From: Roseiarcus sp963709185
GTDB lineage: Bacteria > Pseudomonadota > Alphaproteobacteria > Rhizobiales > Beijerinckiaceae
DNA length: 64,000 nucleotides
Direction of reading: 5' to 3'
Assembly: GCA_963709185.1 (NCBI GenBank)
Contig: CAVPVQ010000015.1
Location: 664,665-728,664, forward strand
The translations under genes were made by a program, and so were the position numbers. Under the pieces are notes generated by a model. The model did not search any database. It worked only from the letters and a program-made list of their open reading frames with translations, and was not told the origin of the DNA. Shown here piece after piece: positions 51,870 through 60,957 of this stretch. Each line of letters starts with the position of its first letter. The stretch's first letter is position 1.

Positions 51870-53360
51870 TCAGTGTTGTTCAAGACTGTCGAGGCTCACG
51901 CCGGTCGTCTCGATGCGATACATCCATGTCACCACCGCGCCGAGGATCGAGGTCACGATCAGGCCATAAAGCAGGGCCTGCGTGCCGATCGAAACGAGGA
52001 GAATGGGAAACAGGAACGCGGTTGCGACCGCGCCGATCTTGGCGAAGGCCGCGGCGAAGCCAGCGCCCTTGCCGCGGATCGCCGTGGGGAACACTTCGCC
52101 AGCCAGAAGATAGGTCTGCGCGTTCGGACCGAGGTTGGTCATGAAGTTGAACAGCATGAAGCCGGCGAAGATCAGCAGGGTCTGCGTCCCGCCCGTGAAA
52201 TTCGCCGACAGCGACGCCAGGAACAGGCCCGCCGCGCAGCCGATGAAGCCCAGCACCTGCAGCAGTATCCGGCCCACGACATCCGCCAGCATCACGGCGA
52301 AGATGATGCCGACGATCAGCAGCGTGGTGATCAGCGCCGCGCCCTTGGCGGCGGTGATGTCGTTGGCGATCAGGTCGGCGAGGCTGCGGGCGTGGTCGGA
52401 ATTGGCGCCGACCGCGGCGGCCAGGATCGTCGGGGTGAAGATGCCGATGCCATAAGTTCCGAGATCCTGCAGGAACCACGGAACCGAGGCCAGGATCGTC
52501 GCGCGCCGGTTGGCGCTGTTGAACAGCGACGCATAGGTCTGTTTCGATTGCGTCTTCGCGGCGGCCTGCGCCTCGCGCGGCGCGAGCTTGATCTCCGAGG
52601 GATATTGCGGTTTGCGCACCAGCAGCCTGGTCGCCGCGTGCGCGGCCTTCTCCAGCTCACCGCGCGACGACAGCCAATTGGCGCTTTCAACGATATAGAA
52701 GCGGCCGATCGTCACGAGCACCGCTGGAATGATCGCGCTGGCGTACATCCAGCGCCACGCGCTGATTTCCGGCAGGGTCGACAGGACGGCGTAGCCGACG
52801 GCGGTGCCGCCGAGGGCGCCGACCGCCTGAAACGCGAACGCGCCGAGCACCAGCTTGCCGCGGCTGGTGCTGGGGATGCTCTCGGAGATGATCATGTGCG
52901 CGGTCGGGTAGTCGCAGCCGAGCGACAGCCCGAGCCCCAGCAGGCAGATCACCAGTTCGATGTAGTTGGTGCAGAAGCACAGCAGCACCAGGAACACCGA
53001 GAAGATGATCATCTCCGCGACGAACATCGGCTTGCGGCCGAAACGGTCCGAGAGGCCGCCGAGGCCGACGGCGCCGACAAGAATGCCGAACAGGCTCGCC
53101 GCGCCGATGACGCCATGTTCGGCGGCGCCGATGTTGAACTCGCTCGAAAGAAGGGGCAGCGCGACGCCGGTCATGAACACGACGAAGCCTTCGAAGAACT
53201 TTCCCGCGGCGGCGAGCGACCAGATCAGCCATTGCATGCCGGTCATCGGCGCCGACAGGAGTCGGGTTCCGTCCGCCCAGATCGGCAGTTCGTCGATATG
53301 GTCCTGAACCGACTTTGCGCGGGATTGGCCAACCGGCTCGGCTATTGCAACATCGTCCAT
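51870..53360 (-). CDS. MFS transporter, phosphate:H+ symporter-like
   Basis: A 496-residue major facilitator with about 12 membrane segments. Between helices 2 and 3 is GLSDRFGRKPMFVAEM, and GCDYPTAHMIISESIPSTSRG is the sugar-porter/PHS-type loop; a later LLAGEVFPTAIRGKGAGFAA repeats it in the C-half. The D-Y-P pattern is common in phosphate and organic-anion porters, and the pstS neighbour supports phosphate, but the substrate is not certain. The start is the ATG at 53360 with GGGGAG about 9 bases upstream. Confidence 0.85.
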   Translation of the reverse strand: MDDVAIAEPVGQSRAKSVQDHIDELPIWADGTRLLSAPMTGMQWLIWSLAAAGKFFEGFVVFMTGVALPLLSSEFNIGAAEHGVIGAASLFGILVGAVGLGGLSDRFGRKPMFVAEMIIFSVFLVLLCFCTNYIELVICLLGLGLSLGCDYPTAHMIISESIPSTSRGKLVLGAFAFQAVGALGGTAVGYAVLSTLPEISAWRWMYASAIIPAVLVTIGRFYIVESANWLSSRGELEKAAHAATRLLVRKPQYPSEIKLAPREAQAAAKTQSKQTYASLFNSANRRATILASVPWFLQDLGTYGIGIFTPTILAAAVGANSDHARSLADLIANDITAAKGAALITTLLIVGIIFAVMLADVVGRILLQVLGFIGCAAGLFLASLSANFTGGTQTLLIFAGFMLFNFMTNLGPNAQTYLLAGEVFPTAIRGKGAGFAAAFAKIGAVATAFLFPILLVSIGTQALLYGLIVTSILGAVVTWMYRIETTGVSLDSLEQH

Positions 53361-53583
53361 TCCGCAACTCCCCAGCGTCACGAATGACCCGATCATGCCT
53401 GTGTGACACGCGTTTTACATTGCGTGCGGCGCGCCGCGCTCGCACATCGCGCGCCGATCGCCCGACCGGACGCTGGAGGGGGCGCCCGCCGGTTCGCGGC
53501 GCCGGTCGGGTGTGCGAAGGCGGGCGCTTTACGCCGCCTCGCCCGCGCTGGTAAGCATTTCGTCACATTCCGCGGGGTCGGCC

Positions 53584-54427
53584 ATGCGCTTTGAGGGCAC
53601 GAAAACCTATATCGCCACCGAGGATCTCAGGATCGCGGTCAACGCGGCGATCGTTCTGGAGCGCCCGCTGCTGGTCAAGGGCGAGCCGGGCACCGGCAAG
53701 ACGCTGCTCGCCGAAGAGATCGCGGGCTCTTTGGGCGCGCCGCTGCTCTCCTGGCACATCAAATCGACCACCAAGGCGCAACAAGGGCTCTATGAATATG
53801 ACGCGGTGTCGCGCCTGCGCGACTCGCAGCTCGGCGATGCGCGCGTCTCCGACATCCGCCACTACATCAAGCGCGGCAAGCTGTGGGAGGCGTTCGACGC
53901 CCCCGAACGCCCGGTCCTGCTGATCGACGAGATCGACAAGGCCGACATCGAGTTCCCCAACGATCTGCTGCTCGAACTCGACCGGATGGAGTTCTTCGTC
54001 TACGAGACCGGCGAGACGGTGCGCGCGCCGGCGCCGCCCGGTCGTCATCATCACCTCCAACAACGAGAAGGAGTTGCCGGATGCGTTTCTCCGGCGCTGC
54101 TTCTTCCACTACATCCGCTTCCCCGACCCCGAGACGATGCGCGCGATCGTCGAGGCGCACTACCCCGGCATCAAGAGGCGGCTCGTCGAGGAAGCGTTGC
54201 GCATCTTCTTCGAACTGCGCGAGGCGCCGGGCCTGAAGAAGAAGCCCTCGACGTCGGAACTGCTCGACTGGCTCAAACTCCTGCTCAACGAGGATATGTC
54301 GCCGGAGACGCTGCGCGAGCGCGATCCGAAGAAACTGATTCCCCCGCTCCACGGCGCGCTGCTCAAGAACGAGCAGGACGTGCATCTGTTCGAACGGCTC
54401 GCCTTCCTGAACCGGCGCGAGCGATGA
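53584..54427 (+). CDS. MoxR-type AAA+ ATPase with one frameshift
   Basis: MoxR ATPases act as chaperones in metal-centre insertion or membrane-protein assembly, usually with a VWA partner. Walker A is LLVKGEPGTGKTLLAEEI and Walker B PVLLIDEIDKADIEFPND. In the GCGCCGGCGCCGCCCGG stretch near 54040 one extra base shifts the frame: the continuation VVIITSNNEKELPDAFLRRC with sensor 1 is one frame over. It ends DVHLFERLAFLNRRER. The usual VWA/CoxE-type neighbour is missing; sixA is next. Confidence 0.88.
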
Positions 54428-54478
54428 TGCGGCAAACCTGAGGGTGCAAGCCGGCCGCGGTTTTGCTAATCTGGCGCG

Positions 54479-54994
54479 ATGCTCCGCCTCCTGCTGCTGC
54501 GCCATTCGAAGGCCGTCCCGTTCACCGGGAGCGGCGACCATGAACGGGCTTTGACCGCGCGCGGACGGGCCGACGCCGCGCGGCTCGGCGCCTTCATCGC
54601 CGGCGAAAAGATCGCGCCGCAAGCGGCCGTGCATTCGGGTTCGCGGCGCACCGCGGAAACGCTCGCCGTCGTGCTGGCGAAGCTCAAGTGCGACGCGCCC
54701 GTCTCCGTCGAGCCGCGCCTCTACGAGGCGAGCGAGGCCGCGTTTCTCGACGTGCTCCGTCATGGCCCCGACGCGGCGAAGACCCTGCTGGTGGTCGGCC
54801 ACAATCCGAGCCTCGGCGAAACGGCGAGCCGCCTCGCCGGAACGGGCAACCGGGCCGCCCTGTTGAAGATGGTCGCCAAGTTCCCGACCTCGGGCCTGGC
54901 GATTATCGATTTCGAGACGGATCATTGGCGCGAGATCGACGCCGGCGCCGGCCGCCTCGAGCGGTTCGCGACGCCGGCCGGGCTGGAGGGATAG
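54479..54994 (+). CDS. SixA-like histidine phosphatase
   Basis: A 171-residue member of the histidine phosphatase superfamily. The phosphohistidine motif is LLLRHSKA (RHG-like), with second histidine in LLVVGHNPSLGETASRL. SixA proteins remove phosphate from phosphohistidine in phosphotransfer proteins such as HPt domains or NPr. The target is not shown by context. It is 51 bases after the moxR gene and on the same strand. Confidence 0.88.
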   Translation: MLRLLLLRHSKAVPFTGSGDHERALTARGRADAARLGAFIAGEKIAPQAAVHSGSRRTAETLAVVLAKLKCDAPVSVEPRLYEASEAAFLDVLRHGPDAAKTLLVVGHNPSLGETASRLAGTGNRAALLKMVAKFPTSGLAIIDFETDHWREIDAGAGRLERFATPAGLEG

Positions 54995-55143
54995 TATTGT
55001 GTCTCCGGCGCAAGATTTCCAAATGTTTCCGGGCGGACGAATCGTGAGAGACCCGCAAAATCAATTCGAATAAGGCACCCGCCGAAAGTCTACTGCGGTA
55101 GCACGATGTCGCGCGTAGCCGGGGGACGCAAACATCAGAATCA
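54992..55143 (+). repeat. Imperfect direct repeat, left copy (flanks the STAND/IS630 island)
   Basis: Resembles 59180-59318. Over the ungapped stretch 55014-55074 versus 59202-59262, 44 of 61 bases match, with exact blocks GATTTCCAAAT, ACGAAT and GAATAAG; a shorter block TCAGAATCA follows near the end after a 13-base gap. It begins where sixA ends and stops just before the IS630 element. Confidence 0.7.
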
Positions 55144-55151
55144 CATCACTA

Positions 55152-56203
55152 GAGCGGGCTGTCTTTGAATTGAATTCGGAGGGGATTCCCGAATTGGCAG
55201 TGTTCTGATTCAACCTGTTGGCTGGGCGGAGGCCAGCAGGAATGCCAAAGCCGTATTCACAAGATTTGCGAGACCGCGTGATCGACGCGGTGGAGAAAGG
55301 CGGAATGAGCCGCCGCGCGGCGGCGCGGCGCTACGAGATCAGCGAATCCATCGCCGTCAAATGGCTTGAGCGCGTTGAACGGGACGGCTCGCGAGAGCCG
55401 ACCGGGCGTCGTGGCCATCGGGCCTCCAAGCTGATGCCGCACCGGGAGTTTCTGGAGGCCGCGCGGGTGGAGAAGTCGGACGTCACGCTTCAGGCGCTTT
55501 GCGACCGCCTTTTGTCCGAACGAGGCGTCAAGGCCGACACCTCGATGATGAGCCGCTTCTTTCGCCGGATCGGCGTCACGTTTAAAAAAAGACCCTCGTC
55601 GCGCGCGAACAGGATCGTGCGGACATAAGCCGCCACCGCAAACGATGGCGCGCCTATCAGGGCCTCATCGATCCCAGGCGTCTGGTCTTTATCGACGAGA
55701 CCTGGACCAAGACCAACATGACCCGCCTGCGCGGTTGGGCGCCCAAGGGCGAGAGGCTCGACGACAAGGTGCTGCACGGCCACCGGTAAACCGCGACCTT
55801 CCTCGCCGCGTTGCGCAGCGACGGCATCGAAGAGCCCTGCCTGTTCGACGGGCCCATCAACGGCGAACGCTTTCACGCCTACGTCGAGCAGTTCCTCGTC
55901 CCGACCCGCAAGTCTGGCGACGTCGTCAACCTCGACAATCTGGCGGTCCCACAAGGGGAAGCCGTGCGACGGGCGATCCGCGACGTCGGTGCGCGTCTCG
56001 TTTTTCTGCCCAAATACTCTCCGGAACTAATCCCATCGAGCAGGTCTTCGCCAAGTTCAAAACCCTCCTGCGAAAAGCGGGAGCGCGAACCTACGAAGCC
56101 GTCTCTCGAGCCTGCGCCGACATCCTCACTCGCTATCCACCCGAAGAATGCGCCGCATACATCAGGAATGCAGGATATGCGTAACGTCAAATGCAGAAGG
56201 CTC
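55152..56203. mobile_element. IS630-family insertion sequence (about 1.05 kb)
   Basis: TA dinucleotides at 55150-55151 and 56204-56205 flank the element, as expected for IS630 (TA target). The ends GAGCGGGCTGTCTTTGA (left) and GAGCCTTCTGCATTTGA (right, reverse strand) match at 12 of 17 positions. It carries one transposase, broken as written. Confidence 0.8.
55242..56184 (+). pseudogene. IS630-family transposase with frame change, stop codon and frameshift
   Basis: N-terminal helix-turn-helix (MPKPYSQDLRDRVIDAVEKG, RRAAARRYEISESIAVKWLE). At seven A's (55584-55590) the frame changes to TLVAREQDRADISRHRKRWR; a -1 slip there joins the frames exactly, and IS630 members are known to use programmed frameshifting. 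The catalytic aspartate is in RRLVFIDETWTKTNMTRL. Then a stop (TAA at 55788-55790) replaces the usual WK after GHR-like sequence, the middle resumes ATFLAALRSDGIEEPCLFDG, DDE aspartate in NLDNLAVPQG, and a lost base near 56030 changes to NPIEQVFAKFKTLLRKAGAR with the final glutamate. Inactive. Confidence 0.88.
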
Positions 56204-56314
56204 TAGCCGCTCCGACACAGAAGTTCCTTTAGATCATTCAAATCCGGACCACCTTCAGAGTGGATATTCCGTAGCAGTCCTAAAAGAAGGGCGCGGACTG
56301 GTGCGCCACAACGT

Positions 56315-57508
56315 TCAACGAGGAAGAATCTCCTTCTGTATGCCTGCATGGCAGAGCGCCCTATCGCCTGCCTCTTTCGCCAGAATGGCGCGGCCAGCCC
56401 AAGCCCACCCTTGTGCTCTCCGATTGTGCAAATTAGGCGGTAGCTTACATGCCTCCTCGAAATGAGACAGTGCTGGAGTTCGGTATCGACTCAGTGCGTC
56501 TATTACGCCTGTGATGGCCGCGGTAGCGGCCGCGCCTTCCGTTGAATTCAAGTCACCCTGCTGCGAGATTGCGACCCGCGAATTACGGATCGCATCTCGT
56601 GCCAAATCCAATTTACCCTCAGCGAGACAGAGCTGCGCCTCAATCCGCTTGATAGTGGCTAGTCCCGGGATTGATGGTTGATGCTCGACCGAAGCCTCGA
56701 TCAGACGTCGAGCTGCAGCGTGGTCTCCCTTGGCCAAGTATGCCAGCCCTAAGTCAACCTGAGCATTTATGACCCAGCGGCGGGCAAACATGCTTCGGCC
56801 CGCGTTTGCTATCTCAGGATCACTTACAAGGCTACTAAATCGGGACAAACGCTCGGTCAATGCACGGATGGCTGCATCTTCGAAGCCTTCCTCGTAGGAT
56901 ATCATCGCCATGATGGCGCGCGCGATCTCGGCTCCGAGTTGATCATTTGCTAGATCACATTCGGCTTCACTACGCTCAAGCGCCGAGCGGGTGGACTTGG
57001 CGTCGCCACGCAGCCGATGCAAATAGCCAATCTCATAGAAAAGCCGGCCCAGTTCCCTGTGAATCATCGATTTTCGAGAGCCCGCAGCAAAGAGGTCACG
57101 CGTTAGAATTGCCACAGCGTCATTGTATCGTCTTTCAGAACGATCCAGATCCCCTCGCCGTCGATTAAACTCGCCCGCCGTGATCAGGATGGACGCGGGG
57201 TCAGGTATCCACGGTTCTCGACGAAGTGCACTTTCGGCCAATTGATCTAGAATTTCCTCTGCGAAGGAATGAAGAGAGTATCCTTCGGCAAGTCGCCCAA
57301 GCAGTTTTCCATACTGAAGTAGCGTCGCACTTCCTACACCACGTTGCCGGTTGACAGCGTTAGTCCACTTACCTTTCCACATCTCAATTCTTTTATCAAC
57401 ACTCTCTATTTTTTGTTGATGAATATTAAATACCGCATCCTCTATCTGACGAAGATAACCATTAAACATCCTTGTGGCAAATTCCGGAACGGTTGCTTTC
57501 TCCGGCAT
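56315..57508 (-). CDS. TPR-like helical repeat protein, partner of the STAND NTPase
   Basis: A 397-residue all-helical protein with tetratricopeptide-like repeats: RRGDLDRSERRYNDAVAILT, ELGRLFYEIGYLHRLRGDAK, INAQVDLGLAYLAKGDHAAA, AQLCLAEGKLDLARDAIRNS. No enzymatic motif, signal peptide or membrane segment. I prefer the ATG at 57508 (GGAG 10 bases upstream); a TTG at 57517 overlapping the stop of the upstream gene is possible. It follows the NTPase with a near overlap, so they are coupled. TPR partners of STAND proteins commonly act as sensors or scaffolds. Lower GC than the flanking genes. Confidence 0.75.
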   Translation of the reverse strand: MPEKATVPEFATRMFNGYLRQIEDAVFNIHQQKIESVDKRIEMWKGKWTNAVNRQRGVGSATLLQYGKLLGRLAEGYSLHSFAEEILDQLAESALRREPWIPDPASILITAGEFNRRRGDLDRSERRYNDAVAILTRDLFAAGSRKSMIHRELGRLFYEIGYLHRLRGDAKSTRSALERSEAECDLANDQLGAEIARAIMAMISYEEGFEDAAIRALTERLSRFSSLVSDPEIANAGRSMFARRWVINAQVDLGLAYLAKGDHAAARRLIEASVEHQPSIPGLATIKRIEAQLCLAEGKLDLARDAIRNSRVAISQQGDLNSTEGAAATAAITGVIDALSRYRTPALSHFEEACKLPPNLHNRRAQGWAWAGRAILAKEAGDRALCHAGIQKEILPR

Positions 57509-57513
57509 GAGAC

Positions 57514-58746
57514 TCAACTCCGATCCCCTCTAAAATAAGCTTGGGTAATAGGGTGCATGGCCAGAACACTGAGATCAACGAAAAGCTCTCTGTGTATACA
57601 ACTCGATTCAAACAGTTTGGATAGCACTATGTCAAAATCATCGTTCGATAAGCCACTCTCAAGACGCGCCATGTCTTCATCGACGCCGATTTCATTCTGA
57701 GCAATTTCAGAGAGAAGATCGACTCCCATCGGACCCAGTACTCGCGGAAACGATTGTCAAAAACGTGGTCGCACAAAGCTGATAGGAACTCATCGTTCAA
57801 TTGATCATCGGCACTGCGCCTCCACTTTTCATGGAGCTCCAAAATTGAACGCAATCCTTGCGTTATCAGCTTTCCTGTCAGAAATTCAAGCGCAAGAGGA
57901 TGACCTTTGCCTACTTCGACTATCGCATCTATAGCAATGTTGCCTTCCGCTCCCTGAGCAAAATAACTTCCCAATCGATCCATCACCAAGCTTCGACACG
58001 CTGAAGCATCTCGAATCGTACCCAGAGAAACCACGCCGAAATGTGCCGGATGGTCTTCTGGGAATTGCCGAGTTGTTATCAATGCCCTGCGCGTCGGCGG
58101 TACGCAAATCCGATCCAAGAAAGCCAATACATCGATCATGGATTCCATAGTCTCCAAATTATCGATAATAATAAGAGCGCTTTTCTCGCTCAAGTGCTGT
58201 ACGATTTGCTTTTCCAGATCTGTATCGGTGCGGGTTTCTGGGTCTTGCACGTCAAGCTGTTTAGCAATTGTAACAAGGAGCTCCCGCAACCGCAAAATCG
58301 TTCCAAGTTGGTCAAACCTGATCACTTTACTCCTAATTTGGCGTGTATCGACGCGAATTCTGGCGCTTCGAAGCCTGAACGCCAAGAACAATGTCGTATG
58401 ATTTCCAGATCTCGCGCGCGATGCAACTTTCGCGTGCCAGCGCCGTCTTACCCATCCCGCCCATGGCTTGAATTGCCAACCCCTTGTATGGTGACTTACG
58501 CGACAGCATCCGTACAACTTCTTCCAGCTCTTGCTTTCGTCCGTATAAAGCGATGTGCTGAGATTGAAGAGTTGCGTAAATGCGCTCCAGCATGGCGAGG
58601 AGGGGCGCTGGCTCAACTCCCCTTTCGTGTGCAACTTGGTCGGCTAGCGTTACTAATTGCTCCACGATAGGTCGTTGCGCGTCAGCGATATGCCGCGCGA
58701 TAGCCTCTTCGTCTAAGCCAACATGGATCAACTGTCGCGAAATCAC
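57514..58746 (-). pseudogene. STAND (NB-ARC-like) NTPase with two frameshifts
   Basis: Reconstructed over three frames, about 410 residues. An N-terminal helical segment (HVGLDEEAIARHIADAQRPI, ERGVEPAPLLAMLERI) leads to Walker A in QAMGGMGKTALARESC. After a shift near 58360 come RFDQLGTILRLRELLVTIAK, Walker B in ALIIIDNLETMESM, the arginine-tipped RALITTRQFPE and the GxP motif in VEVGKGHPLALEFLTGKLI. After a shift near 57728 come GVDLLSEIAQNEIGVDEDM and the end AMHPITQAYFRGDRS. The NB-ARC order is complete, so an intact gene is close at hand if the indels are errors. GTG at 58746 is a candidate start. Confidence 0.75.
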
Positions 58747-58846
58747 CGCTAACGGCGAAACCTCCGCCGTCGGCGCGGACTATGCTGGCCGCGGCATGAG
58801 ATTTCCTCCAACCAAACCACGTGAGCCAACCCGCCATGATCGAATC

Positions 58847-59086
58847 CTAGCGCTTCGTTCTGCCGCCTGTATTGATCTCATTGTTAAGGGCGTCGCGCCC
58901 GACCGCAACGCCGCCTTGCGTTGCCGAGACAGCCGGAGGTGGCTGGCTCTTCTCTGAACTCTTTGAAAAGAAGAACTTCACTACAGCCCAGAGGGCGCCC
59001 GCTACGACGACAATTCCGCCGCCGATCCAACCCAGTAGGGCACGATTGTTCTCATCCTGCAAAAAGGACCAAATTCCATCCGACAT
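58847..59086 (-). CDS. Small single-span membrane protein, first gene of the STAND locus
   Basis: A 79-residue protein with one helix, about residues 18-38 (LGWIGGGIVVVAGALWAVVKFFF), and a polar tail SATQGGVAVGRDALNNEINTG. The GGVAVGxD...N pattern recurs in small proteins encoded beside STAND NTPases, and the repeat-like ending suggests beta-strand stacking with the partner. The ATG at 59086 follows GGGGAAAA. It precedes the NTPase on the same strand by about 100 bases. The function is unknown; a membrane effector or anchor is plausible. Confidence 0.7.
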   Translation of the reverse strand: MSDGIWSFLQDENNRALLGWIGGGIVVVAGALWAVVKFFFSKSSEKSQPPPAVSATQGGVAVGRDALNNEINTGGRTKR

Positions 59087-59179
59087 AGGATTTTCCCCGT
59101 GCCTGGCGGTTCAACAATTCTACTCCGGGTATATACAATGCCAGCACCTTGCCGTCTCGCGCGACCCTCGAAGCGTCGC

Positions 59180-59318
59180 TAGTGTTGTCTCTTTGACGCA
59201 GGATTTCCAAATATTTTTGAGCTTACGAATTGCGGGTGAGGTACAAAATCGACTTGAATAAGTGCCGGTCGAAAATCCGCCGCCGTTGCGCGACGTCGCG
59301 AGGCAAGTGTCAGAATCA
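59180..59318 (+). repeat. Imperfect direct repeat, right copy
   Basis: Partner of 54992-55143 (same orientation, core blocks 4188 bases apart). It begins just upstream of the STAND locus. The rest of 59319-59514 up to the ycjX-like gene holds no gene that I can see. Confidence 0.7.
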
Positions 59319-59514
59319 GGCCACTGGGGCGGTTGATATGCAGCAAGTAGGGCTTTTGGCGAATCCGGCCGTGATCGTTTGGCCGCGCTCGCCACGGCGG
59401 CGTCGCAGAATTGGCCTCCCACGCTTGGCGAACCCCGAAATGGCCAACGCGTCCCGCTGGGCAAGACGGCCCGCGCCGCCTAAATAGGCGGTTGCTGCTT
59501 TCAACGGCCCTCGC

Positions 59515-60957
59515 TTGCCCTTTTTCAAGAATTTGGTCTTCGAAGCCGGCGTCGCGGCGCGCAGCCTCGCCGATTATTTCGGCGGCGGCGGGTTGCGGCT
59601 GGGGGTCACCGGGCTCTCCCGCGCGGGCAAGACGGTGTTCATCACCGCGCTCGTCAACAACCTGCTGGCGCGCGTGCGCTTGCCGGTGCTCAGCGCCTCG
59701 GCCGAGGGGCGGATCGCCAGCGCGACGCTGGAGCCGCAGCCCGACGACGCGGTGCCGCGCTTCGCCTATGAGGATCATCTGGCGGCGCTGGCCGGCCCGG
59801 CGCGGCGCTGGCCGCAATCGACGCGGCGCATTTCGCAATTGCGGCTGACCATCGAGTTCGAGCGCGCCAAGGGCTGGGGCGACCGCGCCTCGACGCTGAC
59901 GCTGGACATCGTCGACTACCCCGGCGAATGGCTGCTCGACCTGCCGCTGCTCGCCAAGAGCTATGCGCAATGGTCGCGCGAAACGATTGCAGCGAGCAGC
60001 GCCGCCGCGCGCGCGCCGCTGGCCGCCGATTGGCGCGGCTACCTCGCCGGTCTCGATCCGGCGGCGCCGGCGCAGGAGGACGCGGCGCGCACCAGCGCCG
60101 AACTGTTCACCGCCTATCTGAGAAAATCCCGCGCCGACGCCTATGCGCTGTCGACGCTGCCCCCCGGCCGCTTCCTGATGCCCGGCGATCTCGAAGGCTC
60201 GCCGGCCCTGACCTTCGCGCCGCTGCCGATAGCGGAGGGCGCGGAGATCGGCCATTCCTCGCTCGCCGCGATGATGGAGCGGCGCTACGAGGCCTACAAG
60301 ACGCATGTCGTGCGCCCGTTCTTCCGCGATCATTTCTCGCGGCTCGACCGGCAGATCGTTCTCGTCGACGCGCTCGCCGCGCTGAACTCGGGACCGGCCG
60401 CGGTGCGCGATCTCGAACACGCGCTCGCCGAGGTTCTGCAGGCCTTCCGCACCGGCCGCTCCTCGCTGCTGGCCAGCCTGTTCCGTCCGCGCATCGATCG
60501 CATCCTGTTCGCGGCGACCAAGGCCGACCATCTGCATCACAGCAGCCACGACCGGCTCGAGGCGATCCTGCGGCTGCTGACGGCGCGGGCGATCCAGCGC
60601 GCCGAGGGCGTCGGCGCCTCGATCGACGTCATCGCGCTCGCCGCGATGCGGGCGACGCGCGAGGCGCGGATTCGCCACGACGGCCGCGCCATGGAGGCGA
60701 TCATCGGCGTGCCGGAGGCCGGCGAAACGCTGGACGGCCAGGTTTTCGACGGCGAGACGGAAGCGGCGGTGTTTCCCGGCCAGTTGCCCGCCGATCCCGC
60801 GGCGGCGTTCGCCGGCGATGCGCTCGCCCGGCCGGAAGCCGAAGGCGACTGGCGCACGTTGCGCTTTCGCCCGCCGCTGCTGGCGCCAGGCGCCTGCGCG
60901 CCGCATATACGGCTGGACCGCGCGCTGCAATTCCTGATCGGGGACAAGCTGGCATGA
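59515..60957 (+). CDS. YcjX family (DUF463) P-loop protein
   Basis: A 480-residue GTPase-like protein. Walker A is RLGVTGLSRAGKTVFITALV at about residue 30; then LTLDIVDYPGEWLLDLPLL contains the Walker-B-like DYPG motif and LRKSRADAYALSTLPPGRFL is family-specific. YcjX and its partner form a stress-linked pair in enterobacteria; the role is not known. The TTG at 59515 is the best start as no in-frame ATG lies nearby. It overlaps the next gene (ATGA). Confidence 0.9.
   Translation: MPFFKNLVFEAGVAARSLADYFGGGGLRLGVTGLSRAGKTVFITALVNNLLARVRLPVLSASAEGRIASATLEPQPDDAVPRFAYEDHLAALAGPARRWPQSTRRISQLRLTIEFERAKGWGDRASTLTLDIVDYPGEWLLDLPLLAKSYAQWSRETIAASSAAARAPLAADWRGYLAGLDPAAPAQEDAARTSAELFTAYLRKSRADAYALSTLPPGRFLMPGDLEGSPALTFAPLPIAEGAEIGHSSLAAMMERRYEAYKTHVVRPFFRDHFSRLDRQIVLVDALAALNSGPAAVRDLEHALAEVLQAFRTGRSSLLASLFRPRIDRILFAATKADHLHHSSHDRLEAILRLLTARAIQRAEGVGASIDVIALAAMRATREARIRHDGRAMEAIIGVPEAGETLDGQVFDGETEAAVFPGQLPADPAAAFAGDALARPEAEGDWRTLRFRPPLLAPGACAPHIRLDRALQFLIGDKLA

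Noticed and set aside
51699..53387. Long plus-strand frame antisense to the MFS transporter
   Set aside because: Glutamine/arginine-rich shadow; membrane helices are only in the minus frame.
53361..53420. Pho box upstream of the MFS transporter
   Set aside because: TGTCAC- and GTCAT-like words occur but not with the 11-base repeat spacing of a Pho box.
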